The notes below the pieces were generated by a model. It saw only the letters and a list, made by a program, of their open reading frames with translations, was not told where the DNA came from and made no database searches. The position numbers were made by a program, and so were the translations under genes. Source: Lysobacterales bacterium 66-474 (GTDB lineage: Bacteria > Pseudomonadota > Gammaproteobacteria > Xanthomonadales > Rhodanobacteraceae). Taken from it: a DNA stretch of 64,000 nt. Location: assembly GCA_001899805.1 (NCBI GenBank), contig MKWP01000016.1, positions 124,001 to 188,000 on the forward strand, written 5' to 3'. Shown in pieces: positions 8,495 to 16,472 of this stretch; the stretch's first letter is position 1, and each line of letters opens with the position of its first letter.

Positions 8495-9123
8495 CCAACG
8501 AAACGAATGCCGGCAAGGATTGCACCCGCGCGTGGGAAATCATGCCCTGGGTGCTGCAGGCCACCGCTCCACCGGAGCAGGGCGAATGGTTGATGCACCA
8601 TCTCGCGCAGTGCGAGTCGTGCAGCACCGAATTCGCCCAGCAGAGCAGGCTGCGCAGTGCGCTGGCCTTGCCCGCGGACGTGGCCGTCGACGTGGACACC
8701 GGCTTGAAGCACCTGTTCGAACGGCTCGACGCACCCGAACCCGGAACGCTGCCCGCCCGTTTGCAATGGGGCGGCCGCCTGACCAAGGCGCTGGCCGTCG
8801 CGGTCTTGGTGCAGGCGATCGGGATCGGCGTGCTCGGCGCGAGGTTGTGGTGGGATCAGACACCGCAATACCGGACCCTCAGCCAGCCGGCCTCGCTGGA
8901 ACCCGCTGGTGCGATACGCGTCGCACCGGAGGCGTCGATGACCTTGGCCGACTGGAACAAGCTGCTGCACGATTTCGACCTGCGCGTGGTCGATGGCCCG
9001 AACGAGGTCGGCGCGTACACGGTCGTGGCGAAAGGATCCCCGGCGACGTCCGCGCGTCTTCTCCAGGAGTTGCGCGCCTCGCACAGCATCCGCCTCGCGG
9101 AGCCCGTCGGCGACACGCCATGA
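8491..9123 (+). CDS. Transmembrane anti-sigma factor with zinc-finger (ZAS) domain
   Basis: A 210-residue anti-sigma factor. The cytoplasmic N-terminus has the zinc-binding H-x3-C-x2-C motif in HHLAQCESC (residues about 37-44), and one membrane helix lies at about 98-117 (KALAVAVLVQAIGIGVLGA). The rest is periplasmic. The periplasmic end, residues about 172-206, reads AYTVVAKG.. then RLLQELRASHSIRLAEPV, which closely resembles the propeptide-like segment of the protease encoded next (YCIVLEP.. then ALLRQLAADDRVQLAEPL, residues 112-142). This suggests the periplasmic domain is related to an I9-type propeptide inhibitor and may bind the protease. Start and stop overlap both neighbours as ATGA. 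Confidence 0.88.
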   Translation: MTNETNAGKDCTRAWEIMPWVLQATAPPEQGEWLMHHLAQCESCSTEFAQQSRLRSALALPADVAVDVDTGLKHLFERLDAPEPGTLPARLQWGGRLTKALAVAVLVQAIGIGVLGARLWWDQTPQYRTLSQPASLEPAGAIRVAPEASMTLADWNKLLHDFDLRVVDGPNEVGAYTVVAKGSPATSARLLQELRASHSIRLAEPVGDTP

Positions 9124-10433
9124 AAACCGGCGCCCTCCTGATCGCCGCCGCGACCATGGTCTGGGGCCTGTCCGCGAACGCAAGGTCCGCTGCGCCCCCT
9201 GGCGCAAGCATCGCCGCCCAATCCGCGCCGACCACCGGCGCGGCGACGCTCGATGCCGGGCGCGACATCGTGCTGGCGGTCGCCGATCCGCTAACGCCTC
9301 CCGCGATGCACGCGGGCTCCAGTTTGCTGGGCTACACCCCGGCGAGCCACTACGGCGGTGCCGGGATGCGCGCGGCGCGCACGCTCACCACCTTGAAGCG
9401 GCGCTACGGCTGGCGCGAGCTCGAGGGTTGGCCCATCAAGTCCCTCGCTCTTTATTGCATCGTGCTGGAACCGGCGTCCGGCACCGACCGGGATGCGTTG
9501 CTCCGGCAACTCGCCGCCGACGATCGCGTGCAGCTCGCCGAACCGCTGCGCGACTTCTCGGTCTATTCCGGGACCGCACCGGCAGCGCCCCGCTACAACG
9601 ATCCCTACGTCGGCCTCGAACGTGGTTTCATCGCCACCGACGCCGCCGACGCACATGCCTACAGCCGGGGCAAGGGCGTCGACATCGCGGTGGTCGACAC
9701 CGGCGCCGATACCTCGCATCCCGACCTGCGCGGCCAGATCCGCGGCGTGTTCAACGAAGTCGACCAGGACGCCGCGGCGTTCGACGGCGACCACCACGGC
9801 ACCGAAGTCGCCGGCATCATCGCCGCAATCGGCAACAACCACATCGGCATCGTGGGCATGGCGCCCGAAGCCACGCTCAGCCTCTACAAGGCGTGCTGGT
9901 ATCCGCCCGAATCCGGTGCGGGCGCGCGCTGCAATTCCTTCACGCTGGCCAAGGCGCTGGCAGCGGTGCTCGACAACACCGACGCCCGCATCGTCAACCT
10001 GAGCCTGGGCGGACCCGCCGACCCGCTGCTTGCGGCGCTGCTCGGGAAGTTGCTAGGTCAGGGCCGCATCGTGGTGGCGGCGATGCCACCGGACGGCGAC
10101 CTCGACGGATTCCCCGACCAGGCGCCGGGTGTGATCGTCGTGCGCACCAGCGGGGCATCGACGGCGCCGCCCGGCGTCCTGAGCGCGCCCGGCCGCGACA
10201 TCCTCACCACCCAACCCGACGGCGGCTACGACTTCAGTTCCGGATCGTCCATGGCCGCCGCGCACGTCAGCGGCATCGCCGCGTTGCTGGTGTCGCTGGC
10301 GCCGGGCCTGGGTGCACGCGCGATCCACGATCTCCTGCTGCGCAGCAGCAAGGTCGTCGACGGCATGCCCGAGGTGAACGCCGCGGCGGCGGTGGCGGCG
10401 TTGCGCAACACGGAGTTGTCGATCCATGACTAG
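9120..10433 (+). CDS. Secreted S8 (subtilisin-like) serine protease
   Basis: A 437-residue exported protease with a signal peptide (residues 1-22, MKTGALLIAAATMVWGLSANA). An I9-like propeptide covers about 85-145 and the S8 domain about 175-420. The catalytic triad is visible: Asp193 in VVDTGAD, His226 in DGDHHGTEVAG and Ser377 in SSGSSMAAAHVSG. The usual oxyanion-hole Asn in the AAGN motif is not there; the matching place reads VVAAMPPDGD. Activity may therefore be low or a nearby polar residue may substitute. The gene overlaps the anti-sigma gene (ATGA) and FolE2 (8 bp), so it is part of one transcript. A role in proteolysis of the anti-sigma factor or in handling envelope cytochromes is inference. 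Confidence 0.88.
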   Translation: MKTGALLIAAATMVWGLSANARSAAPPGASIAAQSAPTTGAATLDAGRDIVLAVADPLTPPAMHAGSSLLGYTPASHYGGAGMRAARTLTTLKRRYGWRELEGWPIKSLALYCIVLEPASGTDRDALLRQLAADDRVQLAEPLRDFSVYSGTAPAAPRYNDPYVGLERGFIATDAADAHAYSRGKGVDIAVVDTGADTSHPDLRGQIRGVFNEVDQDAAAFDGDHHGTEVAGIIAAIGNNHIGIVGMAPEATLSLYKACWYPPESGAGARCNSFTLAKALAAVLDNTDARIVNLSLGGPADPLLAALLGKLLGQGRIVVAAMPPDGDLDGFPDQAPGVIVVRTSGASTAPPGVLSAPGRDILTTQPDGGYDFSSGSSMAAAHVSGIAALLVSLAPGLGARAIHDLLLRSSKVVDGMPEVNAAAAVAALRNTELSIHD

Positions 10434-11478
10434 CGCGGACGCTCCTTCGACGCCGGCGCATCCCGGATCGAGCCTGCGCGAGATGGACGGCCATCAGGCA
10501 ACGAACGCGCCGTGGCCCCCGAGGAATCACGCTTCATCCTTCGCGGCGCCCGATGTCGCCGCCGAGACAGTGCCGCATGGCGACGATGCGATCGACTGGG
10601 TGGGCATGCAGGGGATCGAGATGCCGATCCTGTTCGACGCCGGCGATGGCGACCTGCAGCGCTGTCACGCCCGGGTGGATGTGTTCGTGAACCTGATGCG
10701 CCCGGACCGGCGCGGCATCCACATGTCGCGCCTGTACCTGCTGGCCAACCAGCACCTCGGTACGGAACCCGTCGACGCTGGCACGCTGGGATCGTTGCTG
10801 CGCGCGTTCCTGCGATCGCACCACGATCTGGCCGACCGTGCGCGCATCCGCATCCATTTCGAGCAGTTGGTGCGCAGGAAGGCGTTGCGCAGTGATCATC
10901 ACGGCTGGCGGGCCTATCCGGTTTCCGTCGAAGCGGCCCTGATCGGCGATGTGTTCCACCTCGATCTCGACACGCAAGTCGTGTACTCCTCGACCTGCCC
11001 CGCTTCCCTCGCGCTGTCACGGCAAGTTGTCCAGCAACAGTTCGCGGCGGATTTCCGTACAGGGGAACCGCCGAGCCATGCCGCCGTGTTCGAATGGCTG
11101 GGCAGCGCACGCGGCATGGCCGCGACGCCGCACGCACAGCGCAGCGTCGCGCAGGTGCGCGTGCGCTTCGCCCCGCGTGCGCCGATGAACCTGATCGCCT
11201 TGATCGATCGGATCGAACGCTCGCTGCGGACCGCGGTGCAGACGGCCGTGAAGCGCGAAGACGAGCAGGCCTTCGCGCAAGCCAACGCCGAGAATCCAAT
11301 GTTCTGCGAGGACGCGGCGCGCCGCATCCGGCGCGCGCTCGACGCCGACGATGGCATCGAGGCTTTCCACGTCCGCGTCGAGCACCAGGAAAGCCTGCAC
11401 GCGCACGACGCCGTGGCGCAGGTGGGCAGGAATCTCCCGGTCTCCGGACCTGCCGATATCGATCATGGCTTCTTCTGA
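10426..11478 (+). CDS. folE2: GTP cyclohydrolase FolE2 (type IB)
   Basis: A 350-residue FolE2, which opens the ring of GTP to make dihydroneopterin triphosphate for folate or other pterins. Family blocks are visible in order: DWVGMQGIEMPI, RRGIHMSRLY, SSTCPASLALSRQ with metal-ligand Cys191, ATPHAQRSVAQVRV, VQTAVKREDEQAFA, MFCEDAARRI and FHVRVEHQESLHAHDAVA. FolE2 is the metal-flexible isozyme that can replace zinc-dependent FolE when zinc is short. The N-terminus is about 50 residues longer than the conserved domain, and an internal Met at residue 20 could be the true start. It overlaps the protease gene by 8 bp. Its place between an envelope protease and an electron conduit is unusual. Confidence 0.9.
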   Translation: MTSADAPSTPAHPGSSLREMDGHQATNAPWPPRNHASSFAAPDVAAETVPHGDDAIDWVGMQGIEMPILFDAGDGDLQRCHARVDVFVNLMRPDRRGIHMSRLYLLANQHLGTEPVDAGTLGSLLRAFLRSHHDLADRARIRIHFEQLVRRKALRSDHHGWRAYPVSVEAALIGDVFHLDLDTQVVYSSTCPASLALSRQVVQQQFAADFRTGEPPSHAAVFEWLGSARGMAATPHAQRSVAQVRVRFAPRAPMNLIALIDRIERSLRTAVQTAVKREDEQAFAQANAENPMFCEDAARRIRRALDADDGIEAFHVRVEHQESLHAHDAVAQVGRNLPVSGPADIDHGFF

Positions 11479-12709
11479 ACGGCCGGTGCACGGCATGGTT
11501 CTGCGGTCGGCCATCGCGCTGCCCGCCCTGTTCGCCATCGCAGGCGCATTGCTGGTTGCCCGGCACGTTGCCGCGCAAGTGGTTCATCCATCCACTGCCT
11601 CCAGCGCGCTGACCGAACGGGACTTCAGCCGCATGTTGCCGGCGATGACGGCGCAAGCAGTGGGGAATGCAGCGAACGACGGCAACCCGCACGCGGGCGC
11701 GTTGCCGGCCAGCGCATTGACAACGGAAGACTTCAAGCGAATGTTGCCGCGCACCGACATGCGCAGCGATGCGGACGCGAACGCGCATCCGCATGCACAC
11801 GCCTTCCTCGACAGCGGCACGGCCACGCCCTTCGACGGCGCATCGATCGCGAGGAATCCGCTGGCGTCCGATGCGATCGCGATCGGCGCCAAGAGCTGCG
11901 TTGCCTGCCACGCGCTGGAAAACGTGCAGGCGTCCCACTCGCTGCACGTACAGGCGTTCCGCGCCGGTGCCGCCGGAACCGGCGCCGCGGCAGCGTGCGA
12001 AGCCTGCCACGGCCCCGGTTCCGCACATGCGAAAGATCCGACCAAGCCGGGCTTGATCATCGCGTTCACCCGCGATGCCAAAACGCCGATCGACACGCAA
12101 ACCGGTGTGTGCCTTGCGTGCCACAAGGGCGGAGCGCGCCAGGACTGGATCGGTTCGGTGCACCAGCAACACCAACTTTCCTGCACCGATTGCCACAACC
12201 CGATGGCGCGGTTGTCGGCCGAGGGCGTGCTGGCCGACAACTCCATCAACCAGGTGTGCAGCACTTGCCATCAGGACATCCGCAACAAGTTCAACCGCCG
12301 TTCGCACATGCCGCTGCCGGAAGGACAGATGTCCTGCGTGGATTGCCACAATCCGCACGGCACGTTGACGGCGGGCCTGATCAAGACCGACACGGTCAAC
12401 CAGACCTGCTACGCCTGCCACGCCGAGAAACGCGGACCGTTCCTGTTCGAGCACGCGCCGGTGCGCAAGGATTGCCTGACCTGCCACGACCCGCACGGGT
12501 CCAACCAGCAGGCGCTGCTCACCCTGCCGGTGCCGATGCTGTGCCAGCAGTGCCACACCATGACGGGCCATCCCAATGACCTTCTGACGACGGCCGGGCT
12601 CGCGGCCGGGCCTGCGCCTGACGAGCGACTGATCGGCCGTGCCTGCCTGACCTGCCACGCCAACATCCACGGTTCCAACAATCCCTCCGGTTCGAGGTTC
12701 CACAAATAG
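11465..12709 (+). CDS. Decaheme c-type cytochrome, DmsE/MtrA family
   Basis: A 414-residue periplasmic multiheme cytochrome. Ten C-x2-C-H heme sites are visible in order: CVACH, CEACH, CLACH, CTDCH, CSTCH, CVDCH, CYACH, CLTCH, CQQCH and CLTCH. The signal peptide is AIALPALFAIAGALLVARHVAA. The start is either ATG 11465, overlapping folE2, or ATG 11495, which begins right before the signal peptide. Between the signal and the first heme is an extra stretch of about 100 residues containing two short repeats, LTERDFSRMLP and LTTEDFKRMLP. In the family, this protein threads electrons through an MtrB-type barrel across the outer membrane; the barrel is encoded next. Direction of flow is not evident from sequence. 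Confidence 0.93.
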   Translation: MASSERPVHGMVLRSAIALPALFAIAGALLVARHVAAQVVHPSTASSALTERDFSRMLPAMTAQAVGNAANDGNPHAGALPASALTTEDFKRMLPRTDMRSDADANAHPHAHAFLDSGTATPFDGASIARNPLASDAIAIGAKSCVACHALENVQASHSLHVQAFRAGAAGTGAAAACEACHGPGSAHAKDPTKPGLIIAFTRDAKTPIDTQTGVCLACHKGGARQDWIGSVHQQHQLSCTDCHNPMARLSAEGVLADNSINQVCSTCHQDIRNKFNRRSHMPLPEGQMSCVDCHNPHGTLTAGLIKTDTVNQTCYACHAEKRGPFLFEHAPVRKDCLTCHDPHGSNQQALLTLPVPMLCQQCHTMTGHPNDLLTTAGLAAGPAPDERLIGRACLTCHANIHGSNNPSGSRFHK

Positions 12710-12742
12710 CGCCATCGCGGCGCAACGGAGCAGCAGAAGTCC

Positions 12743-15325
12743 ATGCGCAAGATGCTCGCCGCATCACTGACCATCGCCATCACCGCATCCCTCGTGGGCT
12801 CGCGGGCGTTGGCCGATTCCAGCGACAGCGCGCGCGTGGGCGACATCCAGTACGGCAATGCCCTCGATCCCACCGGTTGGGCGCCGCTTGCGTGGCCCGA
12901 TCCGCGCGGCTTCTCGTGGCTGCACGCCGGCATGATGCGCACGCCCAGCGGCGTGCTGTATCCGTATCCGCCGCAGCGCGATGAACAAAGCTCGCCGCTG
13001 TACAGGAACAGCGACTGGGTCTACTCGGGCTTTCTGCAAATCGGTTACCTGCACGTGGGCGGCGACACCCACGCCGAATTCTTCCGCCAATACACCGGCT
13101 GGAAGAGCGGCATCGCGCTCGGCCTGTTCGCGCTGTACGCCGACAACCCGAAAACCGGCCAGTACGTGGAATTCCGCGGCAGCCGCTTGAGCGGCGACGA
13201 CCAGTACTACCGCCTGCGCGCCGGGCAGTACGGTAAATACAAGATCGAAGGTTTCTACCGGGACATTCCGCACGCCGTCAGCACCAACGCCTATCCGCTG
13301 TGGAACGGCGTCGGCAGTACCAACCTGACGCTGCCCGCACCGCTGGTGCCCGGCGGCAGCACGCCCGCCGAAGTGGCGGCCGTCGCGAACACGCGCCCGC
13401 GGCAAACCATCGGCCTCACGCGCCAGCGCGCAGGCCTCAGCTTCGAAGACAACTTCTATCGCGACTGGACCGGTTACGTCTCGATCGTCAACGAGCAACG
13501 CTCGGGCGATCGGCTGTGGGGCGGCCCGATGTTTTTGAACTACATCCTCCGCGACAACGGTGGTGCGCTGGAAACGGTGCGGCCGATCGACTTCACCACC
13601 ACCAACGTCAGCATGGGCCTGCGCGACGTCGGCACGGTCTGGCAATTCCAGTTGAACTACACGGGTTCGTTCTTTCGCAACCACAAGGACGAGTTGAACT
13701 ACCAGAGCCCGTTCGCCCTGACCAACGTGGTCGGGGTGCCGCAGGTCGCCAACATCCAGCAGGGCCAGTTCTCGCTGGAACCCGACAACGACTACCACAA
13801 CCTGCGCGCGGAACTTTCGCGCAGCCTGAAGTGGAACGGCCAGTTTTCGCTGGCCGCGGCATGGGGCACCATGCGCCAAAACGATCCGCTGCTGCCGCCG
13901 GTCACTTGCACCGGCACCGGCGGCATTTTCATTTCGCCGTCGGCCGACTACACCTTCAATTGTGCCAACTGGAACACGACCGCGGCGCTGTCGCAGCAGA
14001 CCGCGAACGCGCGCATCGACACCGGCCTGCTCGATGCCAGGATCACGCTGCATCCTTCGCCCAAATTCGGCTGGCACGCGGGCCTGCGCTGGTACCGCGA
14101 GGACAACAAGACCAACTACCTCGCCTTCAATCCGTTGACCGGACAGTACGGCTACATCGCCGAGAACGGTTCGCAGGGCAGCATCATCCCCGGCCAGATC
14201 GGCATCTTCGATCCGCGCAATCCGCTGTACGCGTCGTACGTGACCCAGGTGCGGGCGATCCCGTTCGGCTACACCGATACCGTGTTTGACACCGGCATCG
14301 ACTGGCGCGTCAGTGAAAACAATACCCTCAACCTGACCTACAGTTTCGACCGCGACCAGCCGAAATACCGCGAACGCAAACTGGTGAACGAGCAACGCAT
14401 CAAGCTGGGGTGGGTGGACCGCGCGCTGGGCAAGGCCACGCTGCGCCTCGATTACGAATTCGCATACCGCAACGGCGGCCCCTACAACTACGACCCCTAC
14501 GCACCGTTCTATTCGACTTCCTTGCCTGGCTTCGTGACGCCGCCGCTCGGCAACGTCGCGTTCACCACCGACGCGATGCGCAAGTACGACTTGAGCAACC
14601 GCATCGAACACAAGCTGCACGCGACGCTGATCTACCCGATCGGCGACACCGCCACGTTCTCGGCCATCGCGTACGCGACCCGCGACGACTACGGTGCCGC
14701 GATCGGCCGGCAAGCCACGCGCAACCGCGGTTTCGATGTGTCGTGGGACTGGCAGCCCTCGCCCATGACCAGCATGAGCGCGAACCTTGGACGCGCCGAT
14801 TCGAGCCTGGATTTCACGAACGTCGCCGACAACGAAGACGTCACGGGTGCACCGGGTCGCGACAATCCGTCGCTGGGCGGCCCGCTGTTCCCGCTCGCGA
14901 ACCAGTGGCAGGGCCTCGATCACGAGCGCGACTACAACGCGGGGCTCACGTTCCGCCGCGATTTCGGACGCGTGCGCGCCGACCTGGGTTACACCTATAC
15001 CTACGCGCTCGGCAGGATCGGTTACGTGTTCGCCTCGCCCGGCGCGCTGCCCATCACGCAGCAACCCTTCGTCGATGGTGTGGGCAATGCCTTCCCGGAC
15101 AACCACTATCACATCAACACCCTGCAGCTCGGCTTCGACATCACCTTCTCGCGCACCTTCGGGATGCGGGTGTTCGACCTGTTCGAGACCGGCAGCTTCG
15201 CCGACTGGCACTACCTCGGACTGCAGGACAACCTGGTGATCGACCACCGGATCTACACCGACCTCGGGCCGCAGCCGCATTACAGCGCCAACCTGGTCGG
15301 CGTGATGCTCAACGTGAAACTGTGA
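12743..15325 (+). CDS. MtrB/PioB-family outer-membrane beta-barrel protein
   Basis: An 860-residue barrel protein with a signal peptide (MRKMLAASLTIAITASLVGSRALA). Many amphipathic strands follow, rich in Tyr, Trp and Arg, with repeated features such as RLRAGQYGKYKIEGFYRDIP and LDYEFAYRNGGPYNYDP. Length and strand density match the PioB/MtrB porins, which sheath a decaheme cytochrome in the outer membrane. The preceding gene supplies that cytochrome. The short C-x-x-C motif near the N-terminus of Shewanella MtrB is not visible. Start ATG 12743 has GGAG upstream. No gene for an outer-surface MtrC/OmcA-type cytochrome is found next to it, as in the simpler PioAB/MtoAB layout. Confidence 0.88.
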   Translation: MRKMLAASLTIAITASLVGSRALADSSDSARVGDIQYGNALDPTGWAPLAWPDPRGFSWLHAGMMRTPSGVLYPYPPQRDEQSSPLYRNSDWVYSGFLQIGYLHVGGDTHAEFFRQYTGWKSGIALGLFALYADNPKTGQYVEFRGSRLSGDDQYYRLRAGQYGKYKIEGFYRDIPHAVSTNAYPLWNGVGSTNLTLPAPLVPGGSTPAEVAAVANTRPRQTIGLTRQRAGLSFEDNFYRDWTGYVSIVNEQRSGDRLWGGPMFLNYILRDNGGALETVRPIDFTTTNVSMGLRDVGTVWQFQLNYTGSFFRNHKDELNYQSPFALTNVVGVPQVANIQQGQFSLEPDNDYHNLRAELSRSLKWNGQFSLAAAWGTMRQNDPLLPPVTCTGTGGIFISPSADYTFNCANWNTTAALSQQTANARIDTGLLDARITLHPSPKFGWHAGLRWYREDNKTNYLAFNPLTGQYGYIAENGSQGSIIPGQIGIFDPRNPLYASYVTQVRAIPFGYTDTVFDTGIDWRVSENNTLNLTYSFDRDQPKYRERKLVNEQRIKLGWVDRALGKATLRLDYEFAYRNGGPYNYDPYAPFYSTSLPGFVTPPLGNVAFTTDAMRKYDLSNRIEHKLHATLIYPIGDTATFSAIAYATRDDYGAAIGRQATRNRGFDVSWDWQPSPMTSMSANLGRADSSLDFTNVADNEDVTGAPGRDNPSLGGPLFPLANQWQGLDHERDYNAGLTFRRDFGRVRADLGYTYTYALGRIGYVFASPGALPITQQPFVDGVGNAFPDNHYHINTLQLGFDITFSRTFGMRVFDLFETGSFADWHYLGLQDNLVIDHRIYTDLGPQPHYSANLVGVMLNVKL

Positions 15326-15335
15326 GGACGCCGCC

Positions 15336-16028
15336 GTGATCTTCACCACGCGCGCCACAATCGGTGCCTCGATCGCCTTGCTGGCGATGGCGGTCGGCGT
15401 GGCGCTGGCCGCGACGGTACCCTTCGACGATTTGCGCGAGCAGGCACCGCTACACGGCGACACGGCGGCGGGCGCGACCAAAGCTGCCGTCTGCGCAGCC
15501 TGTCACGGCGCCAATGGCATCGCGGTCGCAGCCACGTTTCCGAATCTCGCAGGGCAATCGCAAACCTACCTGTACGTGCAATTGCGCGCGTTCAAGGACG
15601 GCGCGCGCACCAACGCGGTGATGCAGCCGCTCGCGAGAACGCTGACCGATGCGGACATGCGCAACCTTGCGGCGCATTTCGCTTCGCTGCCGGGCAGGCC
15701 AGCGGCGCACACTGCGCAGGCCACTTCGCGCGGTTCCATCCTGTTCCACGACGGCGACGCCGCGCGAGGCGTGCCGCCCTGCCAAGGCTGTCATGGTGTC
15801 GACGGCAGAGGCCCACACCCCGATGCCGCCAGCACCGCGCCGCAACCGGCGTGGTCGACCTTCCCGGTGCTCGCAGGCCAGAACGCCCCATACGTGCTCG
15901 CGCAGTTGCAGGCTTATCACGACGGCACCCGCATAGGCACCAGCAACGACAAGGTGATGCAGGGCGTCGCGCACAACCTCGACGCCGCGGACATGCAGGT
16001 GCTCGCCGATTACGTCTCGACCTTGTAG
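15336..16028 (+). CDS. Diheme cytochrome c, c4-like
   Basis: A 230-residue exported cytochrome with signal peptide (IGASIALLAMAVGVALA) and two C-x2-C-H sites: CAACHG in the first domain and CQGCHG in the second. Each is followed by a Met-containing region (VMQPLARTLTDADM and VMQGVAHNLDAADM) that probably supplies the axial ligand. The two-domain layout, with PNLAGQSQTYLYVQLRAFKDG and PVLAGQNAPYVLAQLQAYHDG, is that of cytochrome c4. It probably shuttles electrons in the periplasm between the decaheme conduit and an inner-membrane complex. The start is GTG 15336, preceded by a GAGGA motif at the end of the MtrB gene, 10 bp away. Confidence 0.9.
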   Translation: MIFTTRATIGASIALLAMAVGVALAATVPFDDLREQAPLHGDTAAGATKAAVCAACHGANGIAVAATFPNLAGQSQTYLYVQLRAFKDGARTNAVMQPLARTLTDADMRNLAAHFASLPGRPAAHTAQATSRGSILFHDGDAARGVPPCQGCHGVDGRGPHPDAASTAPQPAWSTFPVLAGQNAPYVLAQLQAYHDGTRIGTSNDKVMQGVAHNLDAADMQVLADYVSTL

Positions 16029-16137
16029 CGACTGGCTCGACGAGTCGGGCAGGCCCCGCGCTTCAAAGCCTGCGCGTGGATCGATCCAGCATCGGCTCCC
16101 TTGCCGACCACACTCCACCGTGGCCAGTGCTGCCCGC

Positions 16138-16452
16138 TCACACGGCCACGCGGTCGTCGGCCGGGTCGCGCGAACTGGCGTACGCGGCTTCGCCGGCGAG
16201 GGACGCCGCATCGCACAACAGGCCGAGGCTGCGCACGCTGATCACGTCGACCAACTTGCCCGTTTGCCGCACGATCTGTTCCAGCGTGGCGTCGCTGCCG
16301 TGGATCACCACCGTGAGGTGCGACATCGCGGGTTCATGGGTGGGCGCCACGGTGAGCGTGTCGATGTTGACGTGGCGCGCGGCGAACAGTCCCGCCACGC
16401 GCGCCAGCGCGCCGGCTTCGTTCTGCAACAGGATGGACAGGGTGTGTTTCAT
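16138..16452 (-). CDS. ilvN: Acetolactate synthase small subunit (ACT domain)
   Basis: A 104-residue regulatory subunit with one ACT domain, MKHTLSILLQNEAGALARVAG, followed by HVNIDTLTVAPTHEP and QTGKLVDVISV. It binds branched-chain amino acids and tunes the large subunit, which is encoded 20 bp upstream. It resembles the first half of the 160-residue IlvH family but lacks that family's second domain, so its size is closer to IlvN or IlvM. GGAGG precedes the start. It is the last gene of the branched-chain operon; no strong terminator follows, only a weak inverted repeat before the convergent cytochrome gene. Confidence 0.88.
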   Translation of the reverse strand: MKHTLSILLQNEAGALARVAGLFAARHVNIDTLTVAPTHEPAMSHLTVVIHGSDATLEQIVRQTGKLVDVISVRSLGLLCDAASLAGEAAYASSRDPADDRVAV

Positions 16453-16472
16453 GGCTTGCCTCCAACGTGTCG

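Noticed and set aside
12764-15481. Very long minus-strand open frame (905 codons) opposite the MtrB-type gene
   Set aside because: It lies fully antisense to a convincing exported barrel protein, has no domain and is explained by high GC leaving few stop codons.
16029-16137. Possible terminator between the diheme cytochrome and ilvN
   Set aside because: Only a 5-bp stem (CGACT/AGTCG) without a T run; too weak to call.
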